Source: Azotimanducus sp965220185 (lineage in GTDB: Bacteria; Pseudomonadota; Gammaproteobacteria; Pseudomonadales; Azotimanducaceae). Taken from it: a stretch of DNA of 64,000 bases. The position numbers were made by a program, and so were the translations under genes. Where the stretch lies: positions 2,170,001-2,234,000 of the forward strand of contig OZ244807.1 in assembly GCA_965220185.1 (NCBI GenBank), given 5' to 3'. The notes beneath the pieces were generated by a model, which saw only the letters and a list, made by a program, of their open reading frames with translations, searched no databases and was not told the origin of the DNA. Of this stretch, positions 34,701 to 42,700 are shown one piece after another; the first letter of the stretch is position 1, and every line of letters begins with the position of its first letter.

Positions 34701-35069
34701 CTGCTGGCAAAAGCCGTGAATGGTCGAGCAGGTGATGTCATCAAAGCAATTCAAGGCATCGTCAAGGTGTGCCTGCTCATTCGCAGCGAGGCCGTCCGGC
34801 AAAGCGACTTCGAGCTCAGCAGGCGTGTTGCCTGCAAGCAGGTCATGCACGTATGCGCGCACACGAACCAAGAGTTCACTTGCGGCCAGCTCGGTGAAGG
34901 TCACCGCCGCGATGTGCTTCGGCGCAACGCCAGATGCGAGCAGCATGACAATGCGTCCGGCGAGCACGGCCGTCTTGCCCGAACCTGCGCCAGCCTCAAC
35001 CAGATAGGTGCGATCATGGACGCGCATGGCATCGTAGCGCGCGTCATTGTCGGGCAGCGTCGGCGGCAT
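31740..35069 (-). CDS. UvrD/AddA-like helicase-nuclease
   Basis: A 1,109-residue superfamily 1A helicase fused to a C-terminal PD-(D/E)XK nuclease. Motifs are Walker A VEAGAGSGKTAVLA, STIHGFCQQLI, Walker B HVLVDEFQDTD, LVGDPKQAIYRFRGADVAAY, TNFRSLPSI, TMHAAKGLEWRVVV and WYVATTRARDLLVL. The nuclease has FAGIADAV, VIDWKSD and QLKHYGEQVRAYL. The start ATG overlaps the stop of the upstream gene (TAATG). With that gene it forms an AddAB-like complex for processing DNA double-strand ends before recombination. It differs from canonical AddA in being paired with a short AddB. Confidence 0.92.
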   Translation of the reverse strand: MPPTLPDNDARYDAMRVHDRTYLVEAGAGSGKTAVLAGRIVMLLASGVAPKHIAAVTFTELAASELLVRVRAYVHDLLAGNTPAELEVALPDGLAANEQAHLDDALNCFDDITCSTIHGFCQQLIKPYPVAADLDPGASVMDRDAANLSFDETCMEWLKAALDVEGNTSLASLVWRDQDESIKLFDMALNALRQHPHMKVRQSVDFDAQWDEFKDAVASFCAFMEECAVSEPETAKMVDALCTIRDEHDTGDDIERLLGVMSASDDLRLFRKDRKPRAYRMKGNWDDAAKEGGLSKAESGRCFETAKSIYETCLASLQAVQASACSTLLQRIVSELTPVNGEYEAHKRRTAQLDFDDLIRGARNLLRSHEDIRVALGRRYTHVLVDEFQDTDVLQTEIFWRLCGDAPSDAPRDDWTTFRIRPGALFLVGDPKQAIYRFRGADVAAYVSARERLLSEDEGALLRISTNFRSLPSILAHVNEKFREPLSVEAGQPGFTPLDAIRDSAMMQSLVRLDVNIEPDEQGKVSVERQRQAEADAVAALCAKLIGSEMLPGDDAESRTVKPGDIALLAPSGTGLWRYEEALERLAVPVATQAGKGLYRRQEIQDLIALTRVLADSRDTLALGALLRGPLVGSSEEALLDIVEQLRGESEDIPRLHLLMDVEQIGNLEARDVIDKLKSLYRMAGSTTPHHLISQAIDLLHVRPILMRRHAGQATRVLANVDLYLSMSRAYAVRGLKAFAEAMTAAWRDEHRAPEGHPDAQEESVALFTMHAAKGLEWRVVVPVNTMTQVRPADGQFVDRASGYFYCKAFGARPFGYDEAQQAEQDELDRERVRLWYVATTRARDLLVLPNVIAERKSRMWSEVVPLDIESLPEIDLEELSPELPAVAGELVNEQTREVFADEARIIADGRQRIIWRSPSRDEDIASPLASEVEGEVFSDESGASLPAIGALSVQGGLQRGQLIHKLFEEVLTGECQESEADLIARAETLIGELGSAANKLSPTELAACVRRGFALPQVAELRPRLVPECSVFGSRIESDAELAFAGIADAVAFDETGAPEVVIDWKSDVDPRPSQLKHYGEQVRAYLELTGAKRGLVVLVTIGRVLAV

Positions 35070-37708
35070 TATTCTGCTTCCCACACTTGTGCGGCGGCGC
35101 CGATCTTCTCGCGCGCGAGATCAAGCTTGTTCCTGCAATAGCTGTTGGCGGCGTTCGCCGGCAGCGCAAAGGCGAGATCATCAAAGGCAGCGCCAGCGTC
35201 GGCGCCGATCACGCACGCGCCACTGAGAAGGCTTGCGCGCGCTGAGGCAAGAAAGGTTGACAGCGTCTCAAGCACGAGGTCTGACGCGAGGTCTGATTTG
35301 CAGAGATCAATATCCACATCGTCGCGCAAGTAGTGCAGTGACGCGCGGACTGCCACATCCGGCCCGAGCATGGCGCGCGCAGCATAGGCATAGAGGCAGC
35401 GCTGTAGCTCGCGCCCCTTGTCAAGCACGAACTCGGTGGACTTGGGCATCTTGCCTGTTTTGTAGTCACGCACCCAGGCCGATGCGCCATCGGCGACAAG
35501 GTCAAGCCGGTCGATATAGCCTTGGATGAAAAAATCTGCGTGCGGAATTTGCACGGGCGCTTGCGCATCCCACGGCAGCTCGCGCGCTGATTTGATCGCC
35601 GCACCGCCAAACGGCACTTCGGCGTGGGCAAGCGCGCCGTCTTCTCGCCGCAGCAGCCCGCGCATGCTCTGCGCGCGCGCGTCCGCCAGACTCCTTTGCC
35701 AGAGCCTTCTCGGCGGCACCGGACGATACAGCTGCCAGTCCGCCGCAATCTCATCTGATGCTTGATCGACCGCCTGCCGCACATCCGCCTCACTGGCATT
35801 GGCAAGGCCTTGGCTGCCTTCAAGCGCCACGAGCGATCGCTCAAGCATCTCGTGTACCAATTCGCCCATGGCGATCGCATCGAGGGTCAAGGGTTCTTCG
35901 CTTGTCTTCGGCTCGCGCAGAGACAGGCCGTAGCGCCACACAAAGCCAATTGGATTGCGCAGCAGCAAGCGCAGCGAAGCCGCCGACTGAGTGCGCTGCA
36001 AGATCGCTTCGATCAGAGGGTGATCTGCGCGGACAAGGCCGTCGTGCGCGGTCAATTCGTTGCCGCTGTTCCAATTGCGCCAGCATGTGGCGGCCATCTT
36101 CGCCTGCGGCAAAGCCATGAACTCCGAACTTCTCGCGGCCAAGCGATCACTCTCGCTAAACGCATGGACTGGCACTCGATGGCGTCTGAGATATGTCTCT
36201 TTCGGCTGTCCTTGCAGGAGCGCGCTGCGGCCAAGCAGTCGCCCTTCGGAATCTCGCCTTGCGTATGAGAGCACCACTGACGTTGAAGTTGTCGCGAGAA
36301 TCGTCTCAAAATCGCGGATATCGGCGAGATTCACCGGCAATGGATCGAGCTGCGCAGTCGGGATGATGTGGTCGGAGAGCAGTCGGTCTTCAAAGGCGAC
36401 ATGCGGCCAGCGCTGCGAATTGAGTCCGAGCAGGTACACATGCGGCCTCGGCGCGGCGGCGAGCGAACTCGCAGGCGCCCAGGTGATTGAATTGCCGGGG
36501 TCAAGGCTATCGTCGGTACGCAGCTGCTCAATGCTGAGGTCAAGCGATTCAGACGGGCCGAGCAGAAGCGCCTGCCGCCATATCAGGCGCGACTTGCCGG
36601 TCAGCAGGGTTTCGCCCGTGTCTCTTGCGAATGGCGCACCGCGGTCAATCATCGCAACGATGTTCTGCAAGTGCTCGCCATAGTCCGGCACCTCGCGCGC
36701 AATCAGATTGCGCCAGCTTTGCAGTTGCGTGAGCGGTGCGCCTTCAGGGAAAGCGCTGAGCCAGTCCGCAGGCAAGGACTCGAACGGACCTGGCGAATTG
36801 CCGAGAAGTCTCGCGAGGCGGTGCATTCTCGTGCGCGACAGTCCGCGTAAGATCAGGTCGGCAAGCGCGGCGCACGCCTGCCCGTCGCGCGTCGCCGTGA
36901 CCGGGATGCCGTGCGCGAAATGGATGTCGATATTGGCATCAGACGAGAGCGCGAGCAGATGATCGTTGTAGTCGTCGCACGCAGTGGCGGCGATCGCAAT
37001 CTCCTCGGGCTTCGCTTGCTTGGACGCCACAAGTTCCCGCGCCCAGCGCATCGCCTCAATTGCTTCGTGATACGCAGTGGCGGCGCTCACACAAGTCATG
37101 CCGGGACGCTCACAGGGGGAAGTGGTGATCTCTAGCCCCTTGCCATCGAGCCACTCGGGCACGGCGCGCGCACCGGCATGCCAAGTGAGCTTGGTTTCGC
37201 CAGCGATTGATGCGATCAACTCACGCCAGCAGGGCGACAGCTCGGTGAATCCTGTGATTTCCACTTCGCCGAAGATGGCGCGGACATGCTGCACTCGCAC
37301 GAGCGCCTTCTTGGCAAGCTCGGCGGGTATGAGCGCATTCGGCGGCAGTGCGCCGAGCACGGCCTTTTCTAGATTCGCGAGCGCAGCGATGCGCGGATGT
37401 TCGCCTTGACGGGCCGCAATGTCGATACCAGCAAGCCAGGCTTTGGAGAAGGTGTCCGCGGCGGCGCGCGAAAACCCAGGCAGCGATTTGATGGCTTCGA
37501 GTTCACCGAGGTCAGTGTTTGACAGCACCTTCATAATGGTCGCGCGCAGTGTGTCCTTGTCGATAGCACGAACAAACCCGCCTGCGAGCCGCGCAACGAA
37601 TTGTTCAAGGGTGAGTATCAAGAGCTCCGTTGATGCCTCGCGCGCCGCTTGCAAGCGAAGCTCGCGCATGGCAAAACGGCCGAACGTGATGATCGTGCGA
37701 CGCTGCAT
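35069..37708 (-). CDS. AddB-like PD-(D/E)XK exonuclease
   Basis: An 879-residue protein upstream of, and overlapping by one base, the AddA-like gene. The N-terminal half is an inactive helicase-like domain without a visible Walker A. The C-terminal nuclease has LVHEMLERSL, IQGYIDRLDLV, VRDYKTGKMP and LQRCLYAYAA. The cysteines that hold the iron-sulfur cluster in classical AddB are not seen. Known AddB partners scan and cut one strand. Promoter presumably in the short gap before the IS630 element. Confidence 0.88.
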   Translation of the reverse strand: MQRRTIITFGRFAMRELRLQAAREASTELLILTLEQFVARLAGGFVRAIDKDTLRATIMKVLSNTDLGELEAIKSLPGFSRAAADTFSKAWLAGIDIAARQGEHPRIAALANLEKAVLGALPPNALIPAELAKKALVRVQHVRAIFGEVEITGFTELSPCWRELIASIAGETKLTWHAGARAVPEWLDGKGLEITTSPCERPGMTCVSAATAYHEAIEAMRWARELVASKQAKPEEIAIAATACDDYNDHLLALSSDANIDIHFAHGIPVTATRDGQACAALADLILRGLSRTRMHRLARLLGNSPGPFESLPADWLSAFPEGAPLTQLQSWRNLIAREVPDYGEHLQNIVAMIDRGAPFARDTGETLLTGKSRLIWRQALLLGPSESLDLSIEQLRTDDSLDPGNSITWAPASSLAAAPRPHVYLLGLNSQRWPHVAFEDRLLSDHIIPTAQLDPLPVNLADIRDFETILATTSTSVVLSYARRDSEGRLLGRSALLQGQPKETYLRRHRVPVHAFSESDRLAARSSEFMALPQAKMAATCWRNWNSGNELTAHDGLVRADHPLIEAILQRTQSAASLRLLLRNPIGFVWRYGLSLREPKTSEEPLTLDAIAMGELVHEMLERSLVALEGSQGLANASEADVRQAVDQASDEIAADWQLYRPVPPRRLWQRSLADARAQSMRGLLRREDGALAHAEVPFGGAAIKSARELPWDAQAPVQIPHADFFIQGYIDRLDLVADGASAWVRDYKTGKMPKSTEFVLDKGRELQRCLYAYAARAMLGPDVAVRASLHYLRDDVDIDLCKSDLASDLVLETLSTFLASARASLLSGACVIGADAGAAFDDLAFALPANAANSYCRNKLDLAREKIGAAAQVWEAE

Positions 37709-37807
37709 CTAACGACGAATCCCAAACACCGAGTCAAAACCTCCGTGTATATCTGACACCTACGCCACCCCCTGTGGGGGAAAACACTAGTGCTCCATCA
37801 AACTATA

Positions 37808-38925
37808 CACAGCGTCTTAAATAATGCCGCATAGTCTTTTGAGCACCCGATTGGGTTTTCGCCACTGGTTGAAGCAGGATTCGGCGGCCTGCCGGAGTTC
37901 TTCCAGACTGTTGAAGTGGAGGTTGTGGGTGGCGAGCCGCCGGGCGAGCTTCCAGACCCGCTCGACGGGTGCGAGTTGCGGGCTGTAGGGCGGCAGGAAG
38001 AGAAGCTCGAGGTTCGCCCGGTGCCGGCGCAGGTACGGCTTGAGGAGCTTGGCGTGGTGGTACCGCGCGTTGTCCAGGACGACGACCATTTTCACGCCCC
38101 TCGACCGCCGTCGAAGCAGGCCCTTGAGGAAGCCAAGGAAAGTTTCCGCGTTGAACACCGGCGAGAAGGCGTGCACGAGCTTCCCCGAGCGGAGGCTGAC
38201 GGCGCCGAAGCAGGCGACCGACTCCCGGGTCGGCGCGTGGAGGACGACAGGGTCCTTGTCCTCCGGCGGCACCCAGACATGGCAGCGGGTGCCGTGCCGC
38301 TGGAAGTGGCACTCGTCCTGGCTCCAGAGCTCGATGTCATCGCGCGCCGCCAGCTCGCGGAGTTTTTTTAAAGGCCTCCACACGCTCCGGATCCGACTTG
38401 TCGATTTGCGGGCGCGGCTTGCGCAGCCGGAACCCCAGCCGCTTGAACAGCCGCTGGCACTGGCGGACGCCGAGCTTGACGCCGTAGGCCCGCCGCAGGT
38501 GCTCCGACATCAGCCGCCCGTCCCACAGGTGCCCCGACAGGCCGAACTCCCGCGGGTCCCGCCTCAGAGCCTCGCCGAGCGACGACAGCTGCTCCGGCGA
38601 GAGCGCGCGCGGACGGCCGCTCCTCGCCCCTTCCCTCAGCCCCGGGAACCCACGCGACTCGAACGCGCGCACCCAGCGCTGCACCGTCCTCGCATCCTCG
38701 TCGAACAGCCGCGCCACGCCGCGGCAACTCTCCCCGCCGGCCACCAGCAGCAGCCCGTGCAGCCGATGGTCGTACTTCGATTCGTCCGAGCGCTGTATCT
38801 CCTGCCGTATCGCGATTCGCATCACTTCCGCATCCGCTATCTCAAGCTTCCTCATCTCCTGGCACATTCCGTCAAAACACATCTCTGATTGTACGGCATT
38901 ATGCGGCATTATTTAAGACGCTATG
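37808..38925 (-). mobile_element. IS630-family insertion sequence, complete
   Basis: The element is 1,118 bp and bounded by inverted repeats CAYAGCGTCTTAAATAATGC (left from 37808, right ending 38925). It is flanked by TA dinucleotides (37806-37807 and 38926-38927), as expected for IS630 target duplication. It contains one transposase locus with a frameshift. It sits between the AddAB-like operon and the hic locus. Confidence 0.9.
37817..38855 (-). CDS. IS630-family transposase, two frames joined by frameshift
   Basis: Frame 1 begins MRKLEIADAEVMRIAIRQEI and carries the helix-turn-helix domain (GVARLFDEDARTVQRWVRAF). Frame 2 carries the DDE domain: WSQDECHF, VVLDNARYHH and PPYSPQLAPVERVWK. 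The frames overlap at a run of seven A (EAFKK / RPLKKLRELAARDD), a slippery sequence that supports programmed frameshifting in many IS630 elements. Translation of the fused product gives about 345 residues, the usual length. The stop lies inside the left inverted repeat. Confidence 0.9.
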
Positions 38926-39268
38926 TATAATAATACCGAATCAGCGCGGGTGCGCTGCACTCTTTATGGTCTGAGCAAGTCCATCCTTGGACCTGCTCAG
39001 ACTCGCAAAGCTTCAATTGTGATTGAGGCTTTACTCGCGAATTCAATGCCTTACGGCACTGAATACAGCGGGGGCGTCCATGCACCCACCCCTGCGGGCG
39101 GCTGAGCCGTGCATCTTTGCTCCTGCAAAGATGTCGGTGGTACACCCATGTGCCACACGGGAACCTCTGATGCTCAGAGGCTCCCTTGGAATCGGCGTCC
39201 TTGCCTTGCGGAACACTTCGGCGTAGTCTTTGCTCAGTTCAGGCGCGAGAGCGAGTGGTGACGAGAGC
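38926..39268. other. Gene-free stretch with three hairpins
   Basis: No convincing gene. It contains a 15-bp stem with one mismatch at 38969-39002 (GTCTGAGCAAGTCCA, loop TCCT, complement), a CATCTTTG/CAAAGATG hairpin at 39112-39132, and a CCTCTGA/TCAGAGG hairpin at 39164-39180. None is followed by a T-run, so they are not typical intrinsic terminators. The first has a degenerate relative at 15240-15267; the second has a partial relative at about 52490. They look like dispersed intergenic palindromes. Confidence 0.55.
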
Positions 39269-39466
39269 GTGAAATATGGTGTATTGATCAGATCGTCTGA
39301 GGAAGGATACAGCGTCGCCTGCCCTGCCTTGCCAGGATGTTGGTCACAAGGGAAGACGGAGGAAGAAGCGCTCTCGAATATCGCCGATGCCATTCAAGAT
39401 TATCTGGCCGCGATCGCCGACAGCCATAGCGGAGACGATTTCCGGGAAGTTGAGGTCGCTGTGTAG
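39269..39466 (+). CDS. hicB: HicB-family antitoxin
   Basis: A 65-residue protein starting at GTG (KYGVLIRSSEEGYSVACPAL, PGCWSQGKTEEEALSNIADA, IQDYLAAI). This is the partial RNase-H fold of HicB antitoxins, without a fused DNA-binding domain. GTG is preferred because homologues start with M-K-Y/F. The HicA gene follows seven bases downstream. Confidence 0.85.
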   Translation: MKYGVLIRSSEEGYSVACPALPGCWSQGKTEEEALSNIADAIQDYLAAIADSHSGDDFREVEVAV

Positions 39467-39472
39467 TCACCT

Positions 39473-39691
39473 GTGGCGAAGATTCCCTGAGTCAATCATC
39501 GTGATGCGGTTCGCGGCCTGAAGAAATGTGGCTTCCAAGTAGTCAGGGAAGGCAGGAAGCATATTGTCATGTCCAATGGAACACGCTTCATCACTGTCCC
39601 ACGCAACAACCCGATTAACGCATGCACGATGGGCGGCATCATCCAAGACAGTGGACTTACTGAGGATGAGTTCAAGAAGTCCATCAAATAG
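39473..39691 (+). pseudogene. hicA: HicA-family toxin with an early TGA codon
   Basis: The frame reads GTG-AKIP, then TGA at 39488-39490, then VNHRDAVRGLKKCGFQVVRE, GRKHIVMSNGTRFITVPRNN and GLTEDEFKKSIK-stop. Apart from the stop, all features of HicA are present, including the catalytic His in the KHIVM segment. Homologues have a glycine (often GGx) at this place, so a single G-to-T change explains the stop. No good in-frame restart is visible before the catalytic histidine. The intact antitoxin next to a dead toxin fits neutralisation by mutation. Confidence 0.82.
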
Positions 39692-39713
39692 AGATCGCGG
39701 GCGTTGAACACGC

Positions 39714-42700
39714 CTACTCAAACACAAGCTCGGGCACCACGACCTCCCACGCATCGCATCTGACCGAATCCCGATACTTGGCATCGGACAAGGCTCGATT
39801 CCAAGTCACGATAGCGCCTACCTTTGCCGAACGACACGCTTTGCCCGCAGGCGGTGCAAAGCGCTTCGCCATATTGCCGACAAGCGCGCCGCGCGCATCG
39901 AACAGGCGCCAACCGCCATGCTGGGAAGGTCTGGCATCAAGCAGATCGCCGGCCGACAGGGCTGCGATTGAACGATGCACGCCGTGTCCTTCGAGAAAGC
40001 GCCCGGCGAAGCCAATATCGACCTGCTCCAAGCTCGCAGACAAGTAGGTCTTCCGCAATCCCGACGCATCGGCGATCTGCCCGGCCGCTGGCGCGCGCCA
40101 TCTGACATCGTCGTGGCCGCGCAATACCTCCAGAAGATGCGAAGGCGTCTCAAAGCTCGCAAGCGTGAGCGTTTGACGCGCCCGCGTCATGGCCACGTAA
40201 TAGAGACGGCGAGGTGCGTCCGCATCTTCGCTATGCCCAACTCGCTCCCAGCGCCCGTCAAGGATTGCGACATGATCAAACTCAAGTCCCTTGGCACGGT
40301 GCGCGGTGAGAAGCAATAGCCCGCGCTGCTCGCGGCGGACTTCCCTGCCCCATTCCGCAAGCCACTCGACGAAGTGCTCAACCGGCGCTTCTTCTTGGCT
40401 CTCAAGTGCGTAGTCATTGATCGCTTGGCCAAGCAGTGCCTGCCACGGACCAGACGGCTGCGCGGCCGCCCACTCACGCAATGCATGCCCATCGATCAGC
40501 CCCGATTCGCGGCTGCGCACCCAGGCGAGCAGATTCTGCGTCTCGCGCAGCCTGAAGAAATTCGGCGCGCTCTCATTTGCCATCTGCACCGGCACACCTT
40601 CGCGCTCGCACAGCGCTCTTAGCGGCGCGAGCGTCTCCCATTCGCGGGCGATCACCGCAGCGCGCGACCAGCGCCAATTCGAATCGAGCCGCTCTAATCG
40701 CTTCAGTTCTCCCACAACCGCCATCGCCTGCGACACAGCATCGCTGCCCGCCGGCACTATCTGCACATGCCCTTGCCCCACCGGGTCGCGTGATTCCCAT
40801 TCACCGCCGAGCGATTCTTGCGCTCGTGCCTTGTTCCGCTTGATCGCGTGACCGGCCTTCATGCGCGTGACCGCTGGCGCAATGAGCGCATTCGCCGCTC
40901 CGATAATGCGCGCGGTTGAACGATAGTTCTCGGTCAAGTATTCCGGGCGCGGTCCGTAGTCCTCTTGAAATCGACGAATGAACGCAACCGATGCGCCTGC
41001 GAAGGCGTATATGTTCTGGTCGTCGTCTCCCACCGCAAAGAGCGTCAGCTTGCCGTCGTCCTCATCACGCGTGCGTCCGGCAAGCGCGGAAATCAGGTCG
41101 TATTGATCGGCGTTGATGTCCTGATACTCGTCAACGAGGATCCACCGAAAGCCCGACAGGAGCTGCTCCCGGCGCGCATCGGCTTCCTCGGGTGGCAGGT
41201 CTTCTCCGCAAAGGATGTTGACGGCCCGCCGCAGCACCTCATCGAAGAGTTCGCTATCCGGCCGCTCTGTGTTGCCCTCAAAGCTTGCGCCGGCAAGTCG
41301 CATGGCAAGGCCATGACACGTCAGCACCGTCACGCCCTTGGCATCCTTGCCGAGAAGCGCCTGCAAGCGGCGCTTGATGTCCAAAGCGGAATGCCGGTTG
41401 TAGGCGAGCGCGAGAATCGAACGCGGGCTTTCTCGCCGCACGCGCACGAGATAGGCAATGCGATGCACGAGCACGCGCGTCTTGCCGGAACCGGGCCCCG
41501 CGAGCACCAGCACATTGGTCTGTTCGCGATCATCGGCGACGATGCGCTGCTGCACCGGATGCTGCAAGCTCTCAACAATGGCGCGCCAGGATTCCGGCGT
41601 GGTCTGACGGCCAAGCTCCTTTTCGGACTGCGGCAGCCAGCGTCGCAGGAACTCGTCTTGTGACAAGCTAAAGTAGTCCATCGCGAGCCGCATGGCATCG
41701 GCCATGGCCTCGAGTCCTCGCTCTGCAAACGCCTTCATCACATGGATCTGCATGATCTTGCCTTGATAATGCCGGGCAAGCGGCTGGAAGTCCGCATTGC
41801 TGAAGCCACGCTTTTCGCTGCGCGCAAGGCGAATGGTCATCGCCGGACGAAACACCGCAAGCCCCTTGTTGAGGCGTATCACGTCCTGCTCGTGCAGCCA
41901 TAAAAGAGCATGGTCCATGAGTTTGGCGACTTTTTTTACGCGCGCCTTCATCTCAAGGTCAGCTTCGATGCACCGCGTGAGGTCACCGAGCGTCGTCTCC
42001 ACAAGAAGATCGACGCCCCGTGCGCCCTCTGGCAGTCGCTGCAGGAGATGATCGAGCAAGAGCCGCGCCGCATCGCGCCTGAGACGCGCCGTCTCAGCGA
42101 GGGACTGCCAATCCCGACGCAACACCACATAGACGAAATCGGCATCGCGCTTGCGCACATCCAAGCTGCCGACCCCACCTTCCTCATCGCGCCCATCGGC
42201 GGCAATGCTCCGCAAGATACGCCAGAGGCGCTCAGGCAACGGCGCTTCAATACCCGCATCGGCGAGCGTCTGTGCCGCCACGCGAAGATGCAAATTGGCG
42301 CCGTCACCCTTGTCCTGATCGGGCTCGGCGAGTCGCATGTGATCGATCAGCGCGGCTTCAAGTCGGGCGGCATGCTCGTAACGGCGCATTGATGATCGCT
42401 CGACGCCTCGATGCACAAACGCAGTCAAGGCCGTGTCATTGCTGGCAATGCCGAGTCGCTCCAAATCATAGAGCGCGCTGCGCACCGCGGACGTTCCGAG
42501 TCCTGAGGCATTCATCAGGTCGTCTGTTGTCAGCGACTCGTCCGGCTTCGCCTGCATGAGCACGGTAGCAATGGCAAGCAGGCTCTGCCGATATTCCCGG
42601 GTGATCTCGGCGCGGGCAAGTCGCCTGCCCGCCTCAGCAAGCGAATGCACGCGCAGCGACGATGGAAAGACCTCAACGCGATTCTCTTCGCGCGTCAGGA

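Noticed and set aside
37750..37800. CCCCCTGTGGGGG followed by four A as a terminator
   Set aside because: The stem is only five base pairs and the flanking run is A on the plus strand with no convergent upstream plus-strand gene; not convincing.
37916..38371. Plus-strand ORFs opposite the IS630 transposase
   Set aside because: They are antisense to the DDE domain and match nothing; shadows.
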